Source: an uncultured Methanobacterium sp. | GTDB taxonomy: Archaea; Methanobacteriota; Methanobacteria; Methanobacteriales; Methanobacteriaceae | Direction of reading: 5' to 3' | Assembly: GCF_963665055.1 (NCBI RefSeq) | Contig: NZ_OY762015.1 | Location: forward strand, 806,001-870,000 | DNA length: 64,000 bases | Shown here: positions 9,295-17,758 of the stretch, piece by piece | How positions within the stretch are numbered: position 1 is the stretch's first letter | Layout: each line of letters opens with the position of its first letter | Translations under genes and position numbers: made by a program | Notes under the pieces: model-generated | Told to the model about the DNA's origin: nothing | Seen by the model: the letters and a program-made list of their open reading frames with translations, nothing else | Database searches by the model: none

Positions 9295-10191
9295 TTATAG
9301 TTTAATATTTAAAGGATAACCCCAATTTACATTTGTTTCCACGCAAATAAGCCCATGTTTTGGATCATCCATTAAAATGAATTCAAGTTTTTCTGATGGT
9401 AATATTCCCGATTTTTTCATCCGGCTTTTTATTTCTTCAGGATTATTTTTTATTTTTATTTGAGCATCGCAAATTGTATTTAATATTCTATCAGCATAGA
9501 GCGTTTGGGATAATCCCGTACGTGCTGTACTTACACCACCACCCATGGGAGCATAAACCTTATCACCGACAACAGCATCTACTATAAGTCCGGCATCACG
9601 TAATTCAAAATGTTCTTCCTCAGTATATTTTTTTAGAGGTTTTTGTCCTTTATATTCATATGGCTCTAACAATTTTTCCCAATTTTTTTGTATTATTTCC
9701 AATAACTCATTACGTACCCATAAAGGATAATTAGGATTATTAGGATTAGATTCAGAATGTGGACGAACATCTAAAAAACACACAAAATCATTTCCAACTA
9801 TAACCATAAGTAAATAATCCGATCTAGAATAAAATTGGTCATTTGGACTTCTTTTAGTATCACTTAAATGTAAATGGTGTATCCCCCAGTCATTCAATAA
9901 ACCATCTTGACTATCTGGTTTAAGGGACTGCCTACTTAAATAAGGGTTAATATCATCTCCCTCTTCAAACTTTTTCTCAATTTTTTTTAACACATTGAAA
10001 TACGGTTCATTTAGAATTTTAGACTGTAATTCCGAAGAATAAAAAACTTTTCGAGGGTTATTATCGATGAGTTTAGTCTTAATATTAATATATTTCCGTA
10101 AAAGCTCATGAACATCAGTATAATTAATAGATATGCCTAATTGTTTGGCTTTTTGTAAAATGATTCCTTCCAAATCTATACTAAAATCCAT
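9295..10191 (-). CDS. Unknown protein, first gene of the HEPN-HD/HSP90 unit
   Basis: Soluble protein of 298 residues that I do not recognise. The chosen ATG lies five to six bases after GAGGTGAT; an in-frame GTG nine bases upstream overlaps the RBS. A conserved-looking core reads HHLHLSD, then RSDYLLMVIV, then FLDVRPH and a helix ending NWEKLL. It is followed by a Gly-rich stretch (APMGGGVSTARTG) near residue 220. His-rich HLHL cores occur in uncharacterised defence-island proteins, but I cannot name a domain. As the first gene of the unit it could be a sensor, antitoxin or toxin partner of the HEPN protein. Confidence 0.75.
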   Translation of the reverse strand: MDFSIDLEGIILQKAKQLGISINYTDVHELLRKYINIKTKLIDNNPRKVFYSSELQSKILNEPYFNVLKKIEKKFEEGDDINPYLSRQSLKPDSQDGLLNDWGIHHLHLSDTKRSPNDQFYSRSDYLLMVIVGNDFVCFLDVRPHSESNPNNPNYPLWVRNELLEIIQKNWEKLLEPYEYKGQKPLKKYTEEEHFELRDAGLIVDAVVGDKVYAPMGGGVSTARTGLSQTLYADRILNTICDAQIKIKNNPEEIKSRMKKSGILPSEKLEFILMDDPKHGLICVETNVNWGYPLNIKL

Positions 10192-10279
10192 AATAATCAC
10201 CTCTTACATTTTTAGTATTAATACATCCCTAGGGGACATGTTTAGTTATAGGTGAAACGAAAAAAATAACCCTTAAATC

Positions 10280-10414
10280 TCACTTTTTAATTCTTTTATT
10301 TCCTTCTTCATCCCGCAACTGTATCACACAAACGGTTATTTTGCCTTTGCAGTTCCGGAACTCATAAAGCGAATACTTTACGGGGAAACCTTTCTCTGAA
10401 ATGTGTCGATACAA
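10280..10414 (-). pseudogene. Possible gene remnant in intergenic space
   Basis: A 44-residue open frame from TTG (10414) to TGA (10280) encodes a protein-like sequence containing GFPVKYSLYEFRNCKGK and then an amphipathic strand. Its base composition is richer in GC than the flanks. No RBS precedes it, and a stop lies two codons upstream. It looks like the C-terminal remnant of a lost gene rather than an active one. The rest of 10192-10574 is AT-rich with no other feature seen. Confidence 0.3.
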
Positions 10415-10574
10415 AATCTAAAGTAAATTCAATAAAACATATATGTATAGCCAATTGAATTATTTAACAACGTTGTTATTAAAATTTTTATATTTTAATC
10501 TAATTTGATTCGAAAATCAATAAAGATTTTAATTCAGTTAAATTATCGTTAAATTGAAAGAGAATAATATTAAT

Positions 10575-11330
10575 TTAACAAAAATTAAAAACAGTATTTT
10601 CCGGATTTATCGCATATTTTTTTATAATCCCCTCCTGTTTCAGTAGATCAGCCCTTTCTTCCACAAACTGGGAGTCTGTTATAATATAATCCTCTTCTAA
10701 AAATATTTTAATCTCAGTCAAAGTAACCTGGGACCTATCTTTAAAGCGTTCTTTGAAGGTTCTAGTGAATTCTTGAAGTGATTTAGTTTTGTTATATTTA
10801 TTATAGATCTCATTATCCTTAAATCTGTAAAGCTGTTTATGTCTGTTCCTTTTACCAATATTTCTCATGGGTACTTTAGTAAGTTCCTTAATATTTACTA
10901 AGATTTCCAGGTTTGATTTGATGGTTCTATAATCTGATTGCCCGAATAGTTTAGTAGTGGCTAGGGTATAATCATGGTGGGTTATCTGTTCCAAATGATT
11001 CCTTTTAAGGTAGTTCATGGCAAAATAAGCTCGTTCCTTTTTAGTTTTACAGTTTTCTGGTTGTGTTTGTGTAGATAGATCTCCATTATTTTCCATGTTG
11101 TTATACTGGTCTCGTGTGTGTGCGACTCCCAGGTACCGGTCCAGAAGCTGTTCCAACCGGAGATCATCAGGAAAATCAACTTCAAATTTTATCATTAAAT
11201 GCAATTTCAATGCCTGTTCTGTCTCTTCACCTAAAGAAGCAAATAATCTGCCGTGTTTTTCTTCAACTTTTTGTTTATAGAGCTTTACCACACTTTCATC
11301 TGGGATCCTAGGATAAAATCTAATGGACAA
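10575..11330 (-). CDS. Hypothetical archaeal mobile-element protein
   Basis: Basic protein of about 251 residues, family not recognised. It opens with a beta-strand (LSIRFYPRIPDES) followed by helices. The centre (about 105-190) reads like a winged-helix DNA-binding domain with a basic turn (GKRNRHKQLYRF). The start is uncertain. TTG at 11330 has GGGGGGATC just upstream; ATG at 11345 and TTG at 11363 are also in frame, but the latter would put a palindrome/iteron patch at its start. It is the last gene of a minus-strand run of small genes and sits beside direct repeats, so a replication- or copy-control-type role is possible. Confidence 0.65.
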   Translation of the reverse strand: MSIRFYPRIPDESVVKLYKQKVEEKHGRLFASLGEETEQALKLHLMIKFEVDFPDDLRLEQLLDRYLGVAHTRDQYNNMENNGDLSTQTQPENCKTKKERAYFAMNYLKRNHLEQITHHDYTLATTKLFGQSDYRTIKSNLEILVNIKELTKVPMRNIGKRNRHKQLYRFKDNEIYNKYNKTKSLQEFTRTFKERFKDRSQVTLTEIKIFLEEDYIITDSQFVEERADLLKQEGIIKKYAINPENTVFNFC

Positions 11331-11331
11331 A

Positions 11332-11733
11332 TTAGATCCCCCCATGGAAAAAATTGGTGTCAATTGGTGTCAAGTCATGTTTAATCGACATGACTTGGGG
11401 GCAATTGGTGGCGGATATATGTTGTTTAAAATTAAAATTAAATTTTTTAATATCATATATTATAATTATTAATATATTATAACAGGATATTTCAGTTAAA
11501 ATAGAATGAATAAATCTTAAAAATAGAAAAAAATAATATTTTAATGTGATTTTTCTAATTAAATCAATGAATGGCCTTTTTTTATTTTTATCATCATGAT
11601 GAGGCAAATCACTATGCACGGGTCCAGGGTTGCACTCACGCAAACCTAGGGTCCATGTTGATAAAAAGTATATTTGAGGTATTCCTCCAGCATGCAGATA
11701 ATGGATAAACACATCTGCGGTTGTCCAGGTCAT
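11332..11733 (-). pseudogene. Doubtful 133-codon frame, maybe a gene fragment
   Basis: An open frame starts at ATG 11733, seven bases after GGAG. The first 55 codons have higher GC and a protein-like sequence (TWTTADVFIHYLHAGGIPQ; then a Cys/His/Pro-rich stretch). After that the sequence becomes AT-rich and looks non-coding, and the frame overlaps the iteron patch. It may be a short real gene, the 5' part of a decayed gene, or chance. It follows the 41-residue gene at 11757 by 23 bases on the same strand. Confidence 0.3.
11346..11412. repeat. Iteron-like repeats around a 10-bp palindrome
   Basis: AATTGGTGTC occurs twice in tandem (11353-11362 and 11363-11372), and a variant, AATTGGTGGC, lies after the palindrome. 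Between them, CAAGTCATGT and ACATGACTTG form perfect 10-bp arms around a 7-base loop. The patch is directly upstream of the likely start of the gene at 10575-11330. Short direct repeats around a dyad are typical of operators or of replication iterons. Confidence 0.6.
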
Positions 11734-11756
11734 TTAATATCTCCGAGTAGTGCCGC

Positions 11757-11882
11757 TTAATCTTTGTTTAAAAGTTTTTCTATGTTTAAGATTTCCTTTA
11801 TGTCATTTAAGTAGCTGGGAGGGTTGGGAAGGTCCTTTTCTTCTTCATAGATTCTTTTTAATTTAGAAATAAATTCACTCAT
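11757..11882 (-). CDS. Small acidic/basic helical protein, 41 residues
   Basis: Small gene from ATG 11882 to TAA 11757, with the RBS GGGGTG eight bases upstream. The protein opens MSEFISKLKRIYEEEKDLPN and continues with an amphipathic, Lys/Glu-rich helix, with no Cys and no membrane segment. The function is unknown. It belongs to a minus-strand run of small genes from 12529 to 10575 that looks like the control region of an integrated element. Confidence 0.6.
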   Translation of the reverse strand: MSEFISKLKRIYEEEKDLPNPPSYLNDIKEILNIEKLLNKD

Positions 11883-12050
11883 CTTATTCACCCCACTATT
11901 TTATGAATTAGAAGGGGGTTCATGTGAAAAACTTTATAGTGTAGAATTAACAGAATAGACCATGCTGATAGGGGGTTAATCTGTTAATTCAGGTTAATCA
12001 CAGGTCATAAGTGCTCTAACACTCATGGCCTTTTACCCCTATTCTCTTTA

Positions 12051-12212
12051 TTAAGGGACAACTGTAACTACAGGTACCTTTATGTCATGTATTTTGTCCA
12101 CGACATCGATGACCTCATCTCTTTTAACGTTGTATTTTGAGGATATTGCATCGATTTCTTCTAAGTATTGCTTTACAATAACGATATCAGATAAAATCAT
12201 GCCGGTTAACAT
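12051..12212 (-). CDS. Small protein, 53 residues
   Basis: Gene from ATG 12212 to TAA 12051. The start follows the stop of the 104-residue gene by two bases, and its RBS GGAGG lies inside that gene's end, so the two are translationally coupled. The protein begins MLTGMILSDIVIVKQYLEEI and has a predicted helix-turn-helix-sized middle (AISSKYNVKRDEVIDVV) that could be a minimal DNA-binding or antitoxin-like fold. I do not recognise a family. Confidence 0.6.
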   Translation of the reverse strand: MLTGMILSDIVIVKQYLEEIDAISSKYNVKRDEVIDVVDKIHDIKVPVVTVVP

Positions 12213-12214
12213 TT

Positions 12215-12529
12215 TTAGGCCTCCGGAAGTGAATAAATATTAACTTTAGGTTTCGGTTGGAATTTATTGCTTTTAATTATTTTATTCCTGGCAAGCTGCA
12301 CCAAGTGTCCATTTTTACCCTCAAATTCACGGATAAAATTGACAGTGGCACTTCTTAGAATAGTAGCTGGTGGTTTTTCATTTACAAAGCCCATTAACTT
12401 GAGTTTATGAAATAGAACTCTGTCCAAAAATATTTTCTGGCTAAAAACACTTTTGCTGGGGATCGTATGGTCCCTTTCCACCTCTTTTATGGCGTGGATT
12501 GCATCTTTTTTTGATACTCCTATTGTCAT
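12215..12529 (-). CDS. Small basic protein, possible DNA-binding regulator
   Basis: Protein of 104 residues, mostly helical and basic. The N-terminus (VSKKDAIHAIKEVERDHTIP) could be a helix-turn-helix. The centre (SQKIFLDRVLFHKLKLMGFV) is amphipathic, and the C-terminus is Lys/Pro-rich. The family is not recognised. It is the first gene of the small-gene run and is divergent from the AlbA_2 regulator at 12724. The 194-base AT-rich space between them must carry both promoters. Confidence 0.55.
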   Translation of the reverse strand: MTIGVSKKDAIHAIKEVERDHTIPSKSVFSQKIFLDRVLFHKLKLMGFVNEKPPATILRSATVNFIREFEGKNGHLVQLARNKIIKSNKFQPKPKVNIYSLPEA

Positions 12530-12723
12530 CTTACTTCACCTTTACTTATTATTACAAAGACTATTATCCCATATAGGCTATTAGGATATAAAGATAAGTA
12601 TTAAAAATAAAATCGAAAATAATAAATATGGGGTTCAAGTGTGATTATTATAACTGATGAAAAGCAATATAAACTCAAAGAAATAAAAATTACTGAGAGA
12701 TTTAATTAAATTGGAGCTTTTAA

Positions 12724-14055
12724 ATGAATTTTTCTAAGATCTTAGAAGAAGGGGAAGGAATTACAGTAGAATTTAAAAAATCCATGAATGAAAATGGATT
12801 CAAGACTGTATCTGCATTTTCCAACACTCATGGTGGGACCCTGTTCTGTGGGATCTCTGATAGTGGAAATATAGCTGGTTTTGATTGTAGTGATGAACCA
12901 GTCCGGACCATCACCAATAAAATAATGGATAAAATGGGAATTCACCCTTCAATTTCCTGTTTTGACTGGGAAGGGAAGAAGATTTTAAGAATAAATGTTG
13001 AAAAAAGCCCTAATCCAATTTCATACAATGGAAAGTACTATAAAAGAGTTGGAAGCACAACTACTGGAATTTTGGGAGATGAATTACGGGATTTCTTTTT
13101 ACGTGGAAGTAACTGGGATGGCCTGACCAGTGAATATAGTCTGGATGAAATAGATGAGGAGTCTTTTCAGAGATTCATCAGAAGAGCTGTAAAGAAAGGC
13201 AGATTGGTTACAGATGATACTGAGGATATATTTGAAATACTCCTTAGATTGAACCTTTTAGTTGAGGGTAAGTTAACTAATGCAGCTATAATCCTTTTTG
13301 GTCGGGATCCTCAGAAATATTTCACCAATGCACTGGTTAGGGTGTTAAGATTCAAAGATGAAATCAGTGTTTCCGATAGGCGAGTTACAGGAAATTTGTT
13401 TAAGCAGGCTGAAGAAGCTGAAGAAGCCATCAAAACTTCTTTAAATGTAAAATTTGAAATAAAAGGTAAATTAACCCGTGATGAAGTTTGGGATTATCCC
13501 CTTGAAGCCATACGCGAAGCTCTTATAAACTCTATAGTACACCGGGACTATTTTAAATATGCAATCCAGACCCAAATCAAAATATTTGATGATAAAATCT
13601 GGTTCTTTAACCCTGGAGAACTCTATGGTGGAATGACTATTGAAAAACTTAAACAACCCCATCCATCTTCAACCCGAAATCCCTTAATTGCAGAAATGTT
13701 TTTCAAGGCCGGTCTGGTTGAAGTCCATGGATCAGGTATACGTCAGATGACAAAATCCTTAAAAAATGCAGGGCTCTCAGAACCTGATTTTATGGAAGAA
13801 TTCGGCGGATTTTCTGTTTATATGCAGAAAAATGTATATGATAAAGAATATTTGAAGAGTTTAGGTCTTAACAATAGTCAAATCCAGGCTGTGTCTTATA
13901 TACAAGAACATAGCTCTTTAACTATGTCTGATTTCTTACGTATTTCTCCAGGTATAAATGAACGTACTCTTAGGCGATATTTAGCTGATTTAGTGGATAA
14001 AAAACTTATTATAGCAATTGGGGAGAAAAAAGGAAGGAGATATGAACTTTCTTGA
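12724..14055 (+). CDS. AlbA_2/Schlafen-type regulator with HATPase_c_4 domain
   Basis: Protein of 443 residues of the family often labelled RecG-like transcriptional regulator. Residues 8-100 form the Schlafen AlbA_2 domain (opening ITVEFKKS; SNTHGGTLFCGISD). The centre (about 250-350) is an HATPase_c_4 domain (AIREALINSIVHRDY; GSGIRQM). The last 65 residues are a winged helix (NERTLRRYLADLVDKKLI). Members act as regulators, and some sit in defence loci. The start has GGAG nine bases upstream. It precedes a type I restriction operon and may be an accessory or regulatory gene for it. Four short ATCGGAC repeats follow the stop. Confidence 0.85.
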   Translation: MNFSKILEEGEGITVEFKKSMNENGFKTVSAFSNTHGGTLFCGISDSGNIAGFDCSDEPVRTITNKIMDKMGIHPSISCFDWEGKKILRINVEKSPNPISYNGKYYKRVGSTTTGILGDELRDFFLRGSNWDGLTSEYSLDEIDEESFQRFIRRAVKKGRLVTDDTEDIFEILLRLNLLVEGKLTNAAIILFGRDPQKYFTNALVRVLRFKDEISVSDRRVTGNLFKQAEEAEEAIKTSLNVKFEIKGKLTRDEVWDYPLEAIREALINSIVHRDYFKYAIQTQIKIFDDKIWFFNPGELYGGMTIEKLKQPHPSSTRNPLIAEMFFKAGLVEVHGSGIRQMTKSLKNAGLSEPDFMEEFGGFSVYMQKNVYDKEYLKSLGLNNSQIQAVSYIQEHSSLTMSDFLRISPGINERTLRRYLADLVDKKLIIAIGEKKGRRYELS

Positions 14056-14056
14056 T

Positions 14057-14102
14057 ATCGGACTTAACGGCAGATATCGGACATATATCGGACTTATCGG
14101 AC
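14057..14102. repeat. Four ATCGGAC repeats after the AlbA_2 gene
   Basis: ATCGGAC occurs at 14057, 14076, 14087 and 14096, with start-to-start distances of 19, 11 and 9 bases, between the stop of the AlbA_2/winged-helix gene and the next gene. Repeats directly after a regulator gene may be binding sites or the decayed repetitive 3' end of the gene itself, since the frame GAT-ATC-GGA could once have continued the protein. Confidence 0.5.
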
Positions 14103-14143
14103 ACTTTTTTCACCAAAATAACATTGGTAGATTATTTAATTGA

Positions 14144-15580
14144 TTGATAGATGGTGATCTTACGAATAAAAAAGATAAAATAGAAGATTTACGAAAAAAA
14201 CACGAAGAATCAATTGAAGAAGAAAAAGAACAGGAAGATTTAGTAAAAAAATATGATAAAGAAAGAAATGAACGATGTTTTCTTCCAAATAAAGAAAAAA
14301 TAAATTACGATTCCATTATCTTATTAGAATTATTCAATCAGGAGAAGTTTAGTGACTTAATTAAAGGGTTGGATAAATTATATGAAAATTCACAAGAAGA
14401 ATTAAATTATCATGAAATTTTTGATAAAAATAAATTATCTTTTGGTGGTTGGACTAGGCTTCCAATAATTTCTAATTCTAATATTGAAGATATACCAATT
14501 ATTTCCATGGATATTGATCTGGGATCCCATATTAAATTTATAAAAGTATATTTACATGATGTATTACCTTCAATGGTAATGTTAAAAATTCATGCATATT
14601 ATGATAATAACGTTTCTGAAAAATTAAATGAAATAATATACAAATATCATGACTCAAAAATAGTTTATAGTGATCTTCCTAATGAAATTCCCAATCAAAG
14701 ATTTTTAGCATTTACTACATCTACACATTCCGGTCCAAAAAGTGTTAAAACTGAAGAAATAACGAATTTTAGATCATCTCTCAAAAAAGAAGTCATAAAT
14801 TTCTTTTCAGAATATTTCAAGGGAGTTTTCTTTGAATTATCTCCAACAGACTCTGATATTGTTCCAAGTATTGAGATTTATTCTCTTGATTACCCAAAAG
14901 AAAAAGAAGATCTACTTCAATGGGCACATAATTATCATGGATTTTTAGGTTGTTTTCGAACGTATATCTCTGAGTATAACTGCTTTAAATTAAATAATAA
15001 AGATGATTCATTCCTGTTTCTTAATGAAAATTCAAATGAGCAAAGTTTTTCTAATAGCTTTATATTTATTAATGTAGATAAAGATTCTAGTCATGAACTG
15101 GATTTCATTTCATTTAAATCCGTGGCATTTAGTAGATGGCTTCAGATTCAGGAGCAAACTGTCGCAAAATTTGGTTCTATCCTTTCAGAAGAAATTGGAA
15201 ATTTGCAAAATAATCAACTTGAAGATGTTCTTAAAACCAGGAAAATAATATCAAAGTCAATTTTTCAGTTTGAACTATTTAAAACTGAATTTAAACTCAT
15301 TCGACCTGAAAATAATGGTTTCAAACTAATTGATGATTCAAAATATGATCTTAATGCTTCATTGATGGAACAAATATCTGAAAAGATAAAAAACGTTGAT
15401 GAATTAATCAATACATTTAATAAACATTTTAATGTAGTTTTAGGTCTTAAAAACGTCGAGTATTCTAAGAATATGCAGAATAAAGTATACATTTTGTCAT
15501 TTTTAGTTTTAACTTTAACAATAGTTCAAATAATTTTAGCTTTCAAATCTGAAATTATGGCTCTTTTTGCTAATTCTTAG
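14144..15580 (+). CDS. Unknown protein with C-terminal membrane anchor
   Basis: Protein of 478 residues, family not recognised. It begins with a charged coiled coil (about 5-45) and continues as a soluble alpha/beta region. It ends with one hydrophobic helix (VYILSFLVLTLTIVQIILAF, about 447-470) that would anchor it in the cytoplasmic membrane with most of the protein inside. The start is a TTG without a convincing RBS, so the true start is uncertain. It lies between the AlbA_2 regulator and hsdM on the same strand. Type I loci often carry such accessory genes, but no role can be assigned. Confidence 0.7.
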   Translation: MIDGDLTNKKDKIEDLRKKHEESIEEEKEQEDLVKKYDKERNERCFLPNKEKINYDSIILLELFNQEKFSDLIKGLDKLYENSQEELNYHEIFDKNKLSFGGWTRLPIISNSNIEDIPIISMDIDLGSHIKFIKVYLHDVLPSMVMLKIHAYYDNNVSEKLNEIIYKYHDSKIVYSDLPNEIPNQRFLAFTTSTHSGPKSVKTEEITNFRSSLKKEVINFFSEYFKGVFFELSPTDSDIVPSIEIYSLDYPKEKEDLLQWAHNYHGFLGCFRTYISEYNCFKLNNKDDSFLFLNENSNEQSFSNSFIFINVDKDSSHELDFISFKSVAFSRWLQIQEQTVAKFGSILSEEIGNLQNNQLEDVLKTRKIISKSIFQFELFKTEFKLIRPENNGFKLIDDSKYDLNASLMEQISEKIKNVDELINTFNKHFNVVLGLKNVEYSKNMQNKVYILSFLVLTLTIVQIILAFKSEIMALFANS

Positions 15581-15736
15581 GTAATATTCTCATTAAAGTA
15601 TTTATTGTATTAATGAGGAGTAACTAAACCTGATCTACTTTATTCATGAAAAATTATTCAGAACATATTAACTTTTTTAACAACAATATTGATTAGTAAA
15701 ATGGTTCCTATAATAAATGTCAATTAGGGGGATACA

Positions 15737-17758
15737 ATGAGCAACAATTTCCAAGAAAAAGTAACATTCATAATGGACCTAGCAAACCTTCTACGCGGAG
15801 CATACAAACGAAACGAATACCAAAAAGTTATTTTACCTTTTACAGTTCTTAAACGATTTGATAGTGTATTGGAATATTCAAAGCAGGATGTAATCGATAA
15901 ATACAACACTTATAAAGATTCCATGGGTAATTTGGAATATGTTCTCAATACAGCTGCCGTTGATAAAGATGGTAAACCATTAGGATTTTATAATTACTCT
16001 AAATATGATTTTAAATCCCTCATTGCTGACCCTGATCATATAGAAGAAAATTTAATGCATTATTTGGACTCTTTCAGCTCTAATGTCCAAGATATTTTTG
16101 ATAATTTTTACATTAAAAACCATATCAATCGCTTGTCCAAGGCTAAATTACTATTTTTATTGATGAAAAAGTTCTCAGAATCCAAGGTGGATTTACACCC
16201 AGATAAGGTTTCCAACCATGAAATGGGAACCATATTTGAGGAACTTATACGAAAATTCTCTGAGCAATCCAATGAAGAAGCAGGAGAGCACTTCACACCC
16301 CGTGATGTTGTTAAATTAATGACTAATCTTATTTTCATTGAAAATGGGGTCCACCTTCAAAAGAAGAATCTGATTAAGAAGATCTACGATCCGGCCTGTG
16401 GAACTGGGGGTATGTTGACCAGTTGTAAAAACTTCATCAATGAATTAAACGACTCAGTTGAGGTTGTTTTGTATGGTCAAGAAGTAAATGAAGAGATTTA
16501 CGCTATTTGTAAATCAGACATGCTCATCAAGGGCGAAAAATTCGCAAAGATCGAAGGCCCTTCCAGTACATTATCCAATGATCTGTTACCTGATGACCAA
16601 TTTGACTTCATGATCTCCAATCCACCCTATGGTAGGAAATGGGAGCAAGATAGAGAAGTTGTTAAGGAAGAAGCTACTCGTGGTTTTAATGGTCGTTTCG
16701 GAGCTGGATTACCTCGGATAAATGATGGACAATTATTATTTTTAGAGCATATGATCTCTAAGATGAAAGAAAATGAAAAGTCTCGGATTGCAGTAATTAC
16801 CAATGGTTCTCCACTTTTCACGGGTGATGCTGGTTCTGGAGAAAGTGATATACGGAAATGGATCATTGAAAACGATTATCTGGAATCCATAATTGGGTTA
16901 CCTGACCAACTATTTTACAACACAGGTATCAGAACTTACATTTGGGTTTTGACCAATGAAAAACCCACTGAACGTGTAGGTAAAATACAACTGGTAGATG
17001 CTTCCACTAAATATGTGAAAATGAGGAAGAGTTTAGGAAACAAGAGACATCAGTTATCTGCTGAAGATATTGATGATATTCTTTCACTTTACAATAATTT
17101 CCGTGATAATGATAAGATAAAAATCTTTGATAATGAGGACTTCGGCTACACCAAAGTAACTGTAGAAAGGCCCCTGCAGCTGAACTATGAAGTAAATAAA
17201 GAACGGCTGGAGAATTTGTATGGTTTTAATGCTTTTAATAAGTTAGCAGAAAGCAAGAGCAAAGATCCTGTAGTGAAACTCAAGGAGGAGAAGGAAGGTA
17301 AGCAACTACAGAATGAGATCATCTCTGCCCTCCAAAAGATTGATGTTCCTTATGATAATTGGGATGAATTTGAAGATCGTGTTAAAACAGCATTAAAAAG
17401 GTTTAATCTTTCCCCCTCTTTTATTAAAAACATTATCATAGCCTTATCTGAGCATGATGCTAATGCTATTTATGTTACTGATAATAAAGGGAATAAAAAA
17501 CCTGATGGTAAATTAAGAGACACAGAAAAGATCCCTCTCAAAGAAGATATTGATGAATACTTCCAAAGGGAAGTCCTACCTTACTATTCGGATGCATGGA
17601 TGGACCGTAAGAAGGATAAGATCGGTTATGAGATAAACTTCACCCAGTACTTCTACCAGTATCAGCCATCAAGACCGTTAGAAGAGATTGAGACTGATAT
17701 AAAGAAGGTCACAGCAGAGATCCAGGAACTTATAAAGGAGGACTTGGATGAAGCTTAA
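15737..17758 (+). CDS. hsdM: Type I restriction-modification DNA methyltransferase subunit M
   Basis: N6-adenine methyltransferase subunit of 673 residues. The helical N-terminal HsdM_N domain covers about 8-150. GEHFTPRDV (183-191) is the family hallmark, the SAM-binding motif DPACGTGG is at 218-225, and the catalytic NPPY is at 295-298. It is longer than the usual 500-550 residues because of a C-terminal extension (about 500-673) that ends in a coiled coil likely to contact HsdS. The RBS AGGGGG lies 7 bases before the ATG. It overlaps hsdS by 11 bases. With HsdS and HsdR it forms the host methylase and restriction complex. Confidence 0.95.
   Translation: MSNNFQEKVTFIMDLANLLRGAYKRNEYQKVILPFTVLKRFDSVLEYSKQDVIDKYNTYKDSMGNLEYVLNTAAVDKDGKPLGFYNYSKYDFKSLIADPDHIEENLMHYLDSFSSNVQDIFDNFYIKNHINRLSKAKLLFLLMKKFSESKVDLHPDKVSNHEMGTIFEELIRKFSEQSNEEAGEHFTPRDVVKLMTNLIFIENGVHLQKKNLIKKIYDPACGTGGMLTSCKNFINELNDSVEVVLYGQEVNEEIYAICKSDMLIKGEKFAKIEGPSSTLSNDLLPDDQFDFMISNPPYGRKWEQDREVVKEEATRGFNGRFGAGLPRINDGQLLFLEHMISKMKENEKSRIAVITNGSPLFTGDAGSGESDIRKWIIENDYLESIIGLPDQLFYNTGIRTYIWVLTNEKPTERVGKIQLVDASTKYVKMRKSLGNKRHQLSAEDIDDILSLYNNFRDNDKIKIFDNEDFGYTKVTVERPLQLNYEVNKERLENLYGFNAFNKLAESKSKDPVVKLKEEKEGKQLQNEIISALQKIDVPYDNWDEFEDRVKTALKRFNLSPSFIKNIIIALSEHDANAIYVTDNKGNKKPDGKLRDTEKIPLKEDIDEYFQREVLPYYSDAWMDRKKDKIGYEINFTQYFYQYQPSRPLEEIETDIKKVTAEIQELIKEDLDEA

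Noticed and set aside
11590..11760. GC-rich patch that at first resembled a tRNA gene
   Set aside because: No cloverleaf can be drawn: no acceptor stem pairing, no TTCGA-type T loop and no anticodon arm in register.
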